Part shown: positions 21,584 through 30,844 of the stretch, one piece after another
Layout: each line of letters begins with the position of its first letter
Numbering within the stretch: the first letter of the stretch is position 1
From: Nonlabens ulvanivorans
Lineage (GTDB): Bacteria; Bacteroidota; Bacteroidia; Flavobacteriales; Flavobacteriaceae
DNA: 64,000 nucleotides
Direction of reading: 5' to 3'
Assembly (NCBI RefSeq): GCF_000755285.1
Contig: NZ_BBMK01000005.1
Location: forward strand, 115,503-179,502
Translations under genes and position numbers: made by a program
The notes under the pieces: generated by a model
What the model was told of the DNA's origin: nothing
Seen by the model: only the letters and a program-made list of their open reading frames with translations
Databases searched by the model: none

Positions 21584-22078
21584 GTGAGTCAACAACTCGA
21601 ATCAGAATTTATAAAACAACTGGAGGAAAACCAGAATATAGTCCACAAAATTTGCAGACTATATACTAATGATCAAGATGCGCATAATGATCTTTTTCAG
21701 GAGGTGACCATACAGTTGTGGAAGGCTTACCCAAAATTTAGAGGAGATGCAAAATTCTCTACGTGGATGTATCGTGTAGCACTTAATACGGCTATCACAT
21801 TATATCGCAAGTCTACCAGACGTGTAAAAACTACGGATTATGATAATGTCCAGTTTAAAATAACAGACTTACAAGAAGATGATGAGACTGCAGAGCAGTT
21901 AACTCTTTTATATGGAGCCGTTAAACAGCTCAACGATATTGAAAAGGCACTCGTTTTTCTATATCTCGAGGATAAAAATTATAAAGAAATATCAGAAACA
22001 TTAGGTATAAGTGAGGTAAATGCTAGAGTGAAAATGAATCGAGTGAAAACAAAATTAACTAACATTATAAATCCATAA
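21584..22078 (+). CDS. ECF-type RNA polymerase sigma factor
   Basis: Sigma-70 family, ECF group, 164 residues, starting at GTG. Region 2 is seen in DAHNDLFQEVTIQLWKAY and FSTWMYRVALNTAI, where -10 binding and core contacts lie. Region 4 is seen in ALVFLYLEDKNYKEISETLG, followed by the recognition helix region ISEVNARVKMNRVKTKL. It directly abuts the next gene (stop 22078, start 22079), a membrane protein that is the obvious candidate partner. No anti-sigma zinc motif is seen in that partner. Targets are unknown. Confidence 0.9.
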   Translation: MSQQLESEFIKQLEENQNIVHKICRLYTNDQDAHNDLFQEVTIQLWKAYPKFRGDAKFSTWMYRVALNTAITLYRKSTRRVKTTDYDNVQFKITDLQEDDETAEQLTLLYGAVKQLNDIEKALVFLYLEDKNYKEISETLGISEVNARVKMNRVKTKLTNIINP

Positions 22079-22726
22079 ATGATGGATCAATTAGATATAC
22101 TTAAAGAAAAATGGAATACTCAAAATAGAGAGTATCCACAGGTCAGTGCTGATAGCATTAAAAAAATGCTGGCACAAAAATCCACCAGTATTGTAAAGTG
22201 GTTATTGATTATTGCCATTATTGAATTTGTGGTAATGTCTAGTATTAATTTTCTATACTCCTTCTTAGGCAGTCCTGATGAGTTTACTAAAGAGCTTATG
22301 AACTCAAACTTTATGAAGATATCATGGGCAATTCATATTGTAGCCATTATTTACTTTATATACTTATTTTATAAAAATTATAAAAACATATCTGCAACAC
22401 AACCGACGCGTGGTTTGATGAAGAACATCATTAAAACTAGAAAGACCATGAAGTGGTATATCTGGTATAATATTATAGGAGGATTTATTTCTGGAATGAT
22501 TACAACGGTATACATGCTTAATAATCATCCATTGATTAATGAATTAATGGAAAGTGGTAAAATGGAAGGACATGAAACGATGTTCTATGTTTTAACCTTT
22601 TTAATACTTACCGTTATCTATATCATATTCTTAGGATTTATATACCTGATTTATATGCTTATTTATGGTATCCTTTTAAAACGTTTAAAAAACAATTATG
22701 AGGAATTGAAACGCATGGAAGTCTAA
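22079..22726 (+). CDS. Four-helix membrane protein, possible sigma-factor partner
   Basis: A 215-residue protein not assigned to a known function. The soluble N-terminal 40 residues (LDILKEKWNTQNREYPQVSA) are followed by four predicted membrane helices: WLLIIAIIEFVVMSSINF, ISWAIHIVAIIYFIYLFY, WYIWYNIIGGFISGMITTV and FYVLTFLILTVIYIIFLGF. The C-terminus is cytoplasmic and charged (RLKNNYEELKRME). Immediate coupling to the ECF sigma gene suggests an anti-sigma-like or regulatory role, with the N-terminal segment as the possible sigma-binding part. This is inference from position and topology. Confidence 0.6.
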   Translation: MMDQLDILKEKWNTQNREYPQVSADSIKKMLAQKSTSIVKWLLIIAIIEFVVMSSINFLYSFLGSPDEFTKELMNSNFMKISWAIHIVAIIYFIYLFYKNYKNISATQPTRGLMKNIIKTRKTMKWYIWYNIIGGFISGMITTVYMLNNHPLINELMESGKMEGHETMFYVLTFLILTVIYIIFLGFIYLIYMLIYGILLKRLKNNYEELKRMEV

Positions 22727-22911
22727 ATTATCGGGGACTTCTGAATATACGATAGCCAGCATTACGTTTATGCTAAGCCGCTTACCATATTTAAATAATA
22801 CGGTTTTATTACTATTTTATCTAGAGACTGATAGAGAACTATATGGAGTTTCAGTTAGGTACATAGATTTAAGCGATTATCCTATATACTTGCGGTAAAT
22901 ACTCATCACAT

Positions 22912-22950
22912 AAAAAAAGCCTGTTTCAACAAAGAAACAGGCTTTTTTTT
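22912..22950. terminator. Bidirectional terminator between convergent genes
   Basis: Stem GCCTGTTTC / GAAACAGGC with a six-base loop, A7 before and T8 after. It serves the membrane-protein gene (plus) and the porin-like gene (minus). Confidence 0.92.
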
Positions 22951-22967
22951 ATATGGTATAAAGTATA

Positions 22968-23549
22968 TTAGAACTTGTATCCTATTGATAAGTGACCAGT
23001 TCTAGTACGCTCATCATTTGAGAAATCTACATTATCTACAAGATCAGTAATTCCTAAGTCAAACGTTCCTTTGATAAAAAGACCATTCCCAAAGTCATAA
23101 CCTAATCCACCTGTTAATGCGAATGAACTGTTTACTTTACCTTCAATATCTTCACGATCTCCATCTTCAACAAATGACTGCTTTGCATTTAATAAAAACC
23201 CTACTTGAGGTCCTGCATGTAAACTAAAACCTTCAGTAAGATAATATTTAAAATGAACTGGCACGTTGATAAATCTCAAGTATATTGTACTAGTAGTACC
23301 GTTAAAATCTAAAGATTCACCTTCACCAGAGTAAAATGCTGCTGCTTCAAATGACCAATTATCTCCTTGAGGAAACTCTGCAATAAGACCAATATGGTAA
23401 TTAGATTTATTATCTGCAAAATCACCGCCTAATGCGTTATCTACTTTAGAAAGGTTGTAACCTCCCATAATTCCATAAGAAAAATCTTGTGCTTGTGCTG
23501 CTGTTGTCACTAGTAATAGTGCGACTAAAGAAATGTAAAATGACTTCAT
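22968..23549 (-). CDS. Porin-like outer membrane beta-barrel protein
   Basis: Small outer membrane beta-barrel of 193 residues of the PorT/OMP_b-brl type. The signal peptide MKSFYISLVALLLVTTAAQA is followed by alternating strands (DFSYGIMGGYNLSKVD, YHIGLIAEFPQ, FINVPVHFKYYLTEGFSLHAGPQ quoted in part as VPVHFKYYLTEGF). It ends in the aromatic LSIGYKF. An upstream in-frame extension to 23633 would precede the signal peptide and the promoter, so the ATG at 23549 is chosen. Function unknown beyond outer membrane location. It is separately transcribed and not part of the recG unit. Confidence 0.8.
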   Translation of the reverse strand: MKSFYISLVALLLVTTAAQAQDFSYGIMGGYNLSKVDNALGGDFADNKSNYHIGLIAEFPQGDNWSFEAAAFYSGEGESLDFNGTTSTIYLRFINVPVHFKYYLTEGFSLHAGPQVGFLLNAKQSFVEDGDREDIEGKVNSSFALTGGLGYDFGNGLFIKGTFDLGITDLVDNVDFSNDERTRTGHLSIGYKF

Positions 23550-23569
23550 TGTTAAGTTTTTGGTTTGTT

Positions 23570-23597
23570 CAAAGATATAATAAATAAGTAAAAACAA
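23570..23597 (-). promoter_or_regulatory. Promoter of the porin-like gene
   Basis: Minus strand: TTG, 17 bases, TATCTTTG, about 20 bp before the ATG at 23549. It matches the Bacteroidota consensus in both boxes and spacing. Confidence 0.75.
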
Positions 23598-23614
23598 TAA
23601 TAGACAATTAAAAC

Positions 23615-25719
23615 TTAGCTTATGTACTTCCACAATCCTTTTTTAGATTGCAAAAACTGAAGTACTTTTTTAATACTTTCATGTTCTGGCAAAGCTAGTG
23701 TTGCGTCTTTTTGCAGTAATTCTATGGCTGTATTTCTGGCAACGGCTAGAATGTCATTATCCTTAACAATGTCGGCAACTCTTAAAGCTAAAACACCACT
23801 TTGCCTAGTCCCCCCCATCATATCACCAGGACCACGTAGTTTTAAATCTACCTCAGCAATTTCAAAACCATCTGTGGTGGCTACCATGGTTTCAATACGA
23901 GTTTTAGCCTCGGCGCTTAATTTATAACTAGTCATTAGTATGCAGAAACTTTGATCTGCACCACGACCTACTCTACCTCTTAATTGATGTAATTGTGACA
24001 GGCCAAAACGCTCTGCACTTTCAATAACCATAACACTAGCGTTAGGCACATTTACTCCTACTTCAATTACCGTAGTGGCTACCATGATTTGAGTCTCGCC
24101 TTTTACAAAACGCTCCATTTCATAATCCTTGTCTTCTGGCTTCATACGACCATGGACGATACTTACTTGATATTGCGGAGCAGGAAATTCTCTTACCACA
24201 CTTTCATAACCATCCATTAAGTCTTTATAATCCAGTGTTTCAGATTCTTCTATCAATGGATAAACCATATAAATCTGACGACCTTTAGAGATCTCTTCTT
24301 TTAAAAATGAAAAGACACCTAATCTATTCTTATCGTATCTGTGAACCGTTTTAATTTCTTTTCTTCCTGGTGGTAACTCATCAATAACAGATATATCTAA
24401 GTCTCCATAAAGACTCATGGCAAGAGTTCTAGGAATAGGTGTTGCTGTCATCACTAATACATGTGGTGGTAAGTCGTTCTTTTTCCACAACTTTGCTCTT
24501 TGCGCGACACCAAATCTGTGTTGCTCATCTACAATCGCTACACCTAGTTTTAAACCACCTTATCTTCTATAAGTGCATGTGTCCCTATTAAAATATTTAA
24601 GCTTCCATCTTCAAGATCAGCATGAATAGTACGACGTGACTTAGTTTTTACAGATCCTGTAAGTAAAGCAACTTTAAGTCCCGTTTTTTCTAATAATTCT
24701 GAAACACCTTGATAATGTTGCTGTGCAAGTATCTCAGTAGGTGCCATGATACATGCTTGAAATCCGTTATCTATTGCTAGTAAACAAGTTAAAACAGCAA
24801 CTATCGTTTTTCCAGACCCTACATCACCTTGTAGTAAACGATTCATATGGGCACCAGTCCCCATATCTGCACGTATTTCTTTCACTACTCGTTTTTGTGC
24901 ACCGGTTAACTCAAATGGTAAATGATTTGAGTAAAAGTCGTTAAAATATTCTCCTACCTTTTCAAAAGCATAACCCTTTATGCGAGTTTTTCTGATCCGA
25001 TTTTGCAATAACAACTCCATCTGTATAAAAAACAGCTCTTCAAATTTCAACCTGTAAATTGACTGTTGTAGCAATGCCGCACTTTTAGGGAAATGTGCAT
25101 TATACATGGCTGTATTTTTATCTACTAATTGATGTTGAGACCTGATTTGCTCGGATAGTGTTTCTGTAAAAGAATTTTGCACTTCGCTAAAAAGCTGCTG
25201 CATCATACGCACTAACATCTTGTTAGTCACATTGCGTTTAGTCAGTTGCTCTGTAGATGGATATATGGGAGTCATCGCACTTTGTTGTCGTGATCGATGT
25301 TCCTTTAATAACTCTACATCTGGATGAGCGATATTATATTTTAATCCATATTTTGAGACCTTACCATAGACTACATAAGGTTCATTTAACTTCAAGTTAT
25401 CTTTAAAATACTTTTGACCTTTAAACCAGACGAGCTCCATACTACCTGTGCCATCTATAAATGTGGCAACCAGTCTACTACTGCGTCCATCACCCATCGT
25501 CTTAATATGAGTGACCTTACCTACTATTTGTACATGTGCACTATCTGGTACCAGCTCACTGATTTTGTAATACTTTGTTTTATCGATGTACCGATTAGGA
25601 AAAAGATTAGCCAAATCACCGTATGTTGATATGCCCAGTTCTGCTTTCAATAATTTAGCACGAGCTGGTCCAACTCCATTAAGATAATCAATAGGTGTAT
25701 GTAAAAAATTAGTAGGCAA
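23615..25719 (-). CDS. recG: ATP-dependent DNA helicase RecG, frameshifted
   Basis: Helicase that regresses stalled forks and branch-migrates recombination junctions. The N-terminal wedge domain has LNGVGPARAKLLKAELGI and LVWFKGQKYFK. Helicase motifs follow: LTGAQKRVVKEI, LLQGDVGSGKTIVA (Walker A), MAPTEILAQQH and GTHALIED, then after the break VDEQHRFGVAQR (DEQH box), VMTATPIPRTLAMS, MVATTVIEVGVNVPNA and QLHQLRGRVGRG. One T is missing near 24558 (the frame restores VVLKLGVAIVDEQH). The rest is intact, so a sequence error is likelier than loss of the gene. A G7 tract lies at Met-Gly-Gly (23810). Confidence 0.93.
23810..23816 (-). repeat. G7 tract, recG
   Basis: ATG GGG GGG ACT, Met-Gly-Gly-Thr. 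Confidence 0.95.
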
Positions 25720-25824
25720 TCTTTAGCGCTTTTATACAAAAGTAACCTTCCTAAAGTAATGCTAAAAACCTTTTACCATTCAATAAGCAATACTAAGTAA
25801 CGTTCTTAACTAGAATTTATCAAA

Positions 25825-25859
25825 TTGCGTCATAAAGCTTGGCGTGACTTTTGTATTTT
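25825..25859 (+). promoter_or_regulatory. Putative promoter of the M1 peptidase gene
   Basis: TTG at 25825 and a TATTTTG box (one base short of TAnnTTTG) 9 bp before the ATG at 25869. It overlaps the alternative TTG start at 25851, which argues against that start. Confidence 0.4.
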
Positions 25860-25868
25860 GCTTTCCCT

Positions 25869-27974
25869 ATGAAGACATTTATTTCCTGGTCTATAGCCAG
25901 CCTTTTTTCTATATGTTCTATTGCTCAAGACAGTCCGTCACAGACTGATATTGTTGATTTTAAAAATGCAGCAGTAGATATTTACGTTAATGAAAATTCA
26001 GAGATTATATCTGGCATGGTAACTTATACCGTCGATATTCTTAAAGAAACTACTTCCTTATTTGTAGATGCAAAAAACATGACGCGTTACGATGTTAAAG
26101 TAGATGGTAAGCCTGTAAAGGCAGATTATAATGAGAAGCAAATTGTTGTGGAATCACGCTTTCGCGAAAGCGCAACACACGACATCTCAATAGAATTTTC
26201 AACACAACCTAATACGGCACTATATCATATCGATAAGGACAATGATGGTAAATGGGATCAAATATGGACACAAGGTCAAGGGAAATACACGAGTAACTGG
26301 TTGCCTAGTATAGATGACATGAACGATAAAATGGTCTGGGATATCAGTATCACTGCGCCATCTCAATATCGAGCGATATCTAATGGTGTTCTACTGGAAA
26401 CTACTGAAGTTGATAAGAATAGAAAATGGCAGTTTGACATGGATATCCCTATGAGTAGTTACCTAGTAGCAATGGTGGTAGGCGACTATAAGGTAGAAAA
26501 TAAGATGACGGATTCACAAAAGCAAATAGAATTGTATTATTACCCAGAAGATGCTCAAAAAGTAGAACCTACATATAGACATACCGTCAAAATGTTTGAT
26601 TTTCTTGAACAAGAGATAGGTATTGAATATCCATGGAAAGTATATAAACAAATACCTGTCAAGGATTTTCTATATTCTGGTATGGAAAATACAACAGCCA
26701 CCATTTACAGCGATCAATTTGTTGTTGATGATATAGCTTATAATGATGGCAATTATATAACTGTTAATGCACATGAGATGGCACATCAGTGGTTTGGTGA
26801 TTTAGTGACTGAAACCAGTGGTAAGCATCACTGGCTTCAAGAAGGTTTTGCTACTTACTACTCTATGCTGGCAGAGCGTGAGATATATGGAGAAGATCAT
26901 TATTACATGACCTTATTTGAAAATGCCGAATCATTAATCGCTCAAACAAAAGCTGGTAAAGGAACTGCATTACTAGATGCACATGCTAGTAGTCTTACAT
27001 TCTATCAACACGGTGCATGGGCACTACATGCCTTAAGAGAAGAAATAGGTGATGTAGATTTTAAATTGAGTGTACGTACTTATTTAAAGCAATATGCTGG
27101 TCGTAATGTTATGACAGATGATTTTTTAAACATCGTGATTAGTACGAGTGGTAAGGACATGACTGATTTTAAAAATAGATGGCTAACTAATACACAGTTC
27201 CCAAGCGCAGAAGCTCTTAATCTATTGCGCAAAAGTAGTTTTATGGAACAATACTTTCAGCTGGCTGCACGCAGTATTTCTAGTTTTGATGAATCTTTCA
27301 ATTCCTACAAAGAGACGTTAAGATCGCCTATTAATGAATTACTAGTTGAAGAAATGGTGAGTCAATTAGTGCTGCACAGAAAAGACGAACGAATTGTTGA
27401 ACTTTATAAAGAAGCTGCTGCATCTGGAAATATTAAGGTAAGACAGGCTATTGCTTTAAGTATGCAAGAATATGACCCAGCACTAGATAAAATGTTAAGA
27501 ACCATGATTAATGATGAGTCCTATTTAACTAGGGAAAGTGCCCTATTCTTATTGTGGCGCGGCAATCCAATGGATCGACCTAATATCTTGAGAAATGCTA
27601 AAGAAAGTTGGAATAGTATGAGCCCTTCTTTAGAAATGGCATGGAATGCTCTTGCACTTAATTCTAGTGATTTTAAGAACAATGAGAAATATGATTTTCT
27701 ACAAGGTATTTCTAAATTTACTAGTCCAGAATATAGTCCACAGACACGTACAGCGGCATTTGACTACCTCATCAATCTAAACGCTATGGGAACACAAAAC
27801 TATCGCGATTTAATAAATGCATGTTTCCATCACAGCTGGAGATTCTACAAGAATAGCCGCGATATTTTTGAAGCGCTTTATAAAAAGGATGAATCCAGAG
27901 TTTTGATAGACAGAATACTGTCTACAATGCCTGATGATGAACAGAAAAGAATAAGGGATTTGTTTAAAGTCTAG
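25869..27974 (+). CDS. M1-family metallo-aminopeptidase
   Basis: Zinc aminopeptidase of about 701 residues, exported (signal peptide MKTFISWSIASLFSICSIAQ). The N-terminal beta domain is followed by the exopeptidase motif YSGMENTTAT and the zinc site in VNAHEMAHQWFGD (HExxH, with the distal Glu in LQEGFATYY). The C-terminal part after residue 450 is helical and HEAT-like. The role is breakdown of peptides taken from outside. A copy of the 18 bp palindrome is inside the N-terminal domain (26156-26173), read as RFRES. Its stop codon overlaps the stop of the convergent gene in the four bases CTAG. Confidence 0.92.
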   Translation: MKTFISWSIASLFSICSIAQDSPSQTDIVDFKNAAVDIYVNENSEIISGMVTYTVDILKETTSLFVDAKNMTRYDVKVDGKPVKADYNEKQIVVESRFRESATHDISIEFSTQPNTALYHIDKDNDGKWDQIWTQGQGKYTSNWLPSIDDMNDKMVWDISITAPSQYRAISNGVLLETTEVDKNRKWQFDMDIPMSSYLVAMVVGDYKVENKMTDSQKQIELYYYPEDAQKVEPTYRHTVKMFDFLEQEIGIEYPWKVYKQIPVKDFLYSGMENTTATIYSDQFVVDDIAYNDGNYITVNAHEMAHQWFGDLVTETSGKHHWLQEGFATYYSMLAEREIYGEDHYYMTLFENAESLIAQTKAGKGTALLDAHASSLTFYQHGAWALHALREEIGDVDFKLSVRTYLKQYAGRNVMTDDFLNIVISTSGKDMTDFKNRWLTNTQFPSAEALNLLRKSSFMEQYFQLAARSISSFDESFNSYKETLRSPINELLVEEMVSQLVLHRKDERIVELYKEAAASGNIKVRQAIALSMQEYDPALDKMLRTMINDESYLTRESALFLLWRGNPMDRPNILRNAKESWNSMSPSLEMAWNALALNSSDFKNNEKYDFLQGISKFTSPEYSPQTRTAAFDYLINLNAMGTQNYRDLINACFHHSWRFYKNSRDIFEALYKKDESRVLIDRILSTMPDDEQKRIRDLFKV
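26156..26173. repeat. Palindrome copy 4, inside the M1 peptidase gene
   Basis: ACGCTTTCGCGAAAGCGC, read in frame as Arg-Phe-Arg-Glu-Ser on a likely loop of the beta domain. Confidence 0.9.
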
Positions 27975-28495
27975 AATAAATCTTTAACCTCAGATCTTAA
28001 AAAGCTTAACGCAGCCGCACTAGGCGCACGTTTATCCATTAATTCATTAACGATGGCCTGTCTTAAATCCTCACCATTATTAATTTTGCTACTCATAGCC
28101 ACCTGACGTATTTGTTGAATGGTCGTGTTTTTTGCAGCTCGTATAATATTCCAACATTCTTCACTCACATAAATTTGTTGTGCAATGTTGTGCTCAAATT
28201 CTTGATCAATAGCAGCTATTAATGTTTGCTCATACTGTAATTTAGTCATCGATCCTGCAAGCGTGCGTACTACTAGGTTATTGGGTTTAATACGTTCTAG
28301 AAATAAAGTCATGCGCTCATAAGAAGCCATTCTAGTAGGTAAGGTTTTACCTTGTGATTCTCTAACGGTGAGAAAACGACGACGACGTTCCTCGTTTTTC
28401 ATAAACGATGTTAAAAAATAAAAAGCTACAAAACCTACTACTAATGCAGGTAAAACAGCTATAAAACCTAAAAGAATTTTGTCATCCATAGTCAT
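27971..28495 (-). CDS. Membrane-anchored protein of unknown function
   Basis: A 174-residue protein I do not recognise with certainty. One N-terminal membrane helix (ILLGFIAVLPALVVGFVAFYFL) is followed by a basic stretch (NEERRRRF) and a helical cytoplasmic domain. That domain has ASYERMTLFLERIKPNN, TKLQYEQTLIAAIDQEFEHN and YVSEECWNIIRAAKN. It resembles conserved hypothetical proteins common in Flavobacteriia. ATG at 28489 is an equally good start. It is convergent with the M1 peptidase gene and shares its stop tetramer. Confidence 0.7.
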   Translation of the reverse strand: MTMDDKILLGFIAVLPALVVGFVAFYFLTSFMKNEERRRRFLTVRESQGKTLPTRMASYERMTLFLERIKPNNLVVRTLAGSMTKLQYEQTLIAAIDQEFEHNIAQQIYVSEECWNIIRAAKNTTIQQIRQVAMSSKINNGEDLRQAIVNELMDKRAPSAAALSFLRSEVKDLF

Positions 28496-28698
28496 ATTTT
28501 TTTCTAATAACGTTGTAAAATCAAAAGTAATATATCAGATTAAAATAACGTTGTGATTTAATAATTTGTTAGTGTTACTAATTGCTTGTTGCCTACCTTA
28601 ACTTTATAGATTATAGGCATCATCTAACAACATTACTTATTAAGCTTAAAGGTTCATTTTTTAATCTACAATGATTATTTGAGCAACAATAGTCAATA

Positions 28699-30240
28699 CT
28701 ATTTACCACCTAAATGCAAACAATCTTTTAAATCTTGCATACTTTTAAATGGAACCGGTGTTTTTTGAAACTTATAAGTATACTCTAAAGTTTGAGTCAT
28801 ATTACTATCTCCAATACTTACATCAACGTCGCGCATATCAAACTGACATGGATGTTCATATCCAGCAGCATGCGTTATCTCGAGTAATTCTTTATTGAAC
28901 TTCTTAAAATAGCTCGCTAGTCTTCCCGCTTTTTCAGGAACTACAATACCACGTTGCAACCATTTATTTTGCGTTGCAATACCTGTCGGACACGTATTAT
29001 TATGACAGGCTTGCGCCTGTATACATCCTATAGAAATCATCGCTTCTCTAGCTACATTTATAACGTCTGCTCCCATAGAAAAAGCCATAGCCGCCTTTGC
29101 AGGGAAACCTAATTTTCCAGATGCTATGAATACTAAATCTTCTGTCATGTTACGTTTTTGAAATACCTGATAGAGGTCTTTAAACCCATACACCCATGGT
29201 AAGGAAACGTGATCTGCAAAACTAGGCGGCGCAGCACCAGTTCCACCTTCACCACCATCAACAGTGATAAAATCTGGTCCTTTTCCAGTTGCCTTCATTA
29301 TATCTGCAAGTTCTTCCCATTGCTCTAATTTACCGATAGCGGCTTTAATACCAGTAGGTAATCCTGTCTCTTGAGCAATTTGCTCAACAAAGTCAACTAG
29401 ACCTTGTATTCCTTCAAATGCACTATGTGTAGGTGGCGATAGAACATCCTCACCCATAGGGACATTACGTATCTCACTAATTTCCTTAGTGATTTTAGAA
29501 CCTGGTAACACACCACCTTTTCCAGGTTTTGCACCTTGAGATAACTTCAATTCAATTGCTCTCACTTGAGGATGATCTTTAACAAGTTGCTTTAACATGT
29601 CCATAGAGAAGTTTCCATCTTTATCTCTCACGCCAAAGTATCCAGTTCCAATATGAAAAACAACGTCTGCACCACGTTTGTGGTATGGAGACAATCCACC
29701 TTCACCAGTATTATGATAGGCATGGACTTGTTTTGCTCCATTATTCATCGCGTCAACAGCTTTTGCCGATAGACTACCATAACTCATCGCGCTAATATTA
29801 ATCACACTAGCTGGACGGAAAGGTCTTTTTCTACCCTTTGCAGCACCTATGACCTTAGCACAAGGTAAAAATGTAGGCTCATTATGCGATATATGATCCT
29901 TCTCTACCTTATAAGGCATCATTGCATTATTGATGAAGATATATTGATGGGCATAGATATCTCTATCTGTACCAAATCCTTCATAGTTATTCTCATTCTT
30001 TGCACTGGCATATATCCAGCCACGCTCTATCCTATTGAATGGAAGTTCTTCACGATTATTTGCGACGATGTACTGACGTAATTCTGGACCTACACTTTCT
30101 AACCAGTAACGGAAATGTCCAACTACTGGAAAGTTTCTAAGAATAATATGCTTCTTATTAAATATATCATACAACGCAACTAGAACAACAACTAGCAATA
30201 ACCACCAATACCACGCTAGGTTCAGAATAAAATCAATCAT
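28699..30240 (-). CDS. FMN-binding glutamate synthase family protein, membrane-anchored
   Basis: A 513-residue protein like the synthase domain of glutamate synthase but lacking the amidotransferase domain. One N-terminal helix (NLAWYWWLLLVVVLVALYDI) suggests membrane anchoring. The FMN barrel shows INISAMSYGSLSAKAVDAMN, NTGEGGLSPYH, KLSQGAKPGKGG, ITVDGGEGGTGAAPP and GADVINVAREAMISIG, then the cluster-type Cys run CIQAQACHNNTCPTGIAT. Members of this family are of uncertain reaction; glutamate synthesis by itself is not established. It stands alone, with a copy of the palindrome upstream. Confidence 0.85.
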   Translation of the reverse strand: MIDFILNLAWYWWLLLVVVLVALYDIFNKKHIILRNFPVVGHFRYWLESVGPELRQYIVANNREELPFNRIERGWIYASAKNENNYEGFGTDRDIYAHQYIFINNAMMPYKVEKDHISHNEPTFLPCAKVIGAAKGRKRPFRPASVINISAMSYGSLSAKAVDAMNNGAKQVHAYHNTGEGGLSPYHKRGADVVFHIGTGYFGVRDKDGNFSMDMLKQLVKDHPQVRAIELKLSQGAKPGKGGVLPGSKITKEISEIRNVPMGEDVLSPPTHSAFEGIQGLVDFVEQIAQETGLPTGIKAAIGKLEQWEELADIMKATGKGPDFITVDGGEGGTGAAPPSFADHVSLPWVYGFKDLYQVFQKRNMTEDLVFIASGKLGFPAKAAMAFSMGADVINVAREAMISIGCIQAQACHNNTCPTGIATQNKWLQRGIVVPEKAGRLASYFKKFNKELLEITHAAGYEHPCQFDMRDVDVSIGDSNMTQTLEYTYKFQKTPVPFKSMQDLKDCLHLGGK

Positions 30241-30285
30241 CTAAAAAATTTGAATGGTAAAAATACATAAATGCGATTAAGAAAT

Positions 30286-30302
30286 ACGCTTTCGCGAAAG
30301 CT
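30286..30302. repeat. Palindrome copy 5, intergenic
   Basis: ACGCTTTCGCGAAAGCT, 45 bp upstream of the FMN protein start; the outer arm is diverged on the right. Confidence 0.85.
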
Positions 30303-30347
30303 AACTAATTTAAACCTAAATGAATCGATTTTAAAGATGATGTAAAT

Positions 30348-30380
30348 AAAAAAGACTAGTTATTTAAAAATATAACTAGC
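30348..30380 (-). terminator. Terminator downstream of the small lipoprotein gene
   Basis: Minus strand: stem CTAGTTAT / ATAACTAG with an eight-base loop, followed by T6. It lies about 20 bp after the stop at 30401. Confidence 0.75.
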
Positions 30381-30400
30381 CCTTTCTCACTCATCCTACT

Positions 30401-30844
30401 TTACTTATTTAACTTAACTCTATCACTTAAACGTATGCGCTTTTTTTGAGTTTTAATTTTATGGTCTACAGTGTACTTAATCAGAATGGATTCTTTATTT
30501 AGAAAATCATGACTATAACTCATTCTAAAAGTAATCCTGTAATTACCTTTTTCAAATAATTTGGGATTATCTTTAATCATATAACCAGATTGATTCTGAA
30601 GGTTGATGAATGAGTAAGAGTTTATAGATCTTGTACTATTGTCAGAATATATACTTAAACTATTAAGTGTAAAACTCTTATCGGTCTTAAAATCAATTTC
30701 ATACACAATATAATTATCTTGATTAGGTATTGCAGCTATATTCTTTTCTTTAATAGCATCCATGACCTTTATACTACTACAAGACGCAAATAATGAAAGT
30801 ATTGATAGCATTATTATGGTATATCCTAATCTATCATTTATCAT
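30401..30844 (-). CDS. Small lipoprotein of unknown function
   Basis: A 147-residue putative lipoprotein: LSILSLFASCSSIKV provides a lipobox Cys near residue 23. The rest is a predicted beta-rich domain (YIVYEIDFKTDKSFTLNSL, NYRITFRMSYSHDF) ending in a basic tail (KKRIRLSDRVKLNK). No family recognised. It overlaps the stop of the large T9SS gene by 4 bp, so the two are translated from one message and it may act with that exoprotein on the cell surface. Confidence 0.65.
   Translation of the reverse strand: MINDRLGYTIIMLSILSLFASCSSIKVMDAIKEKNIAAIPNQDNYIVYEIDFKTDKSFTLNSLSIYSDNSTRSINSYSFINLQNQSGYMIKDNPKLFEKGNYRITFRMSYSHDFLNKESILIKYTVDHKIKTQKKRIRLSDRVKLNK

Noticed and set aside
23550..23633. N-terminal extension of the porin-like protein
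   Set aside because: A two-box promoter lies inside it and a clear signal peptide begins at 23549.
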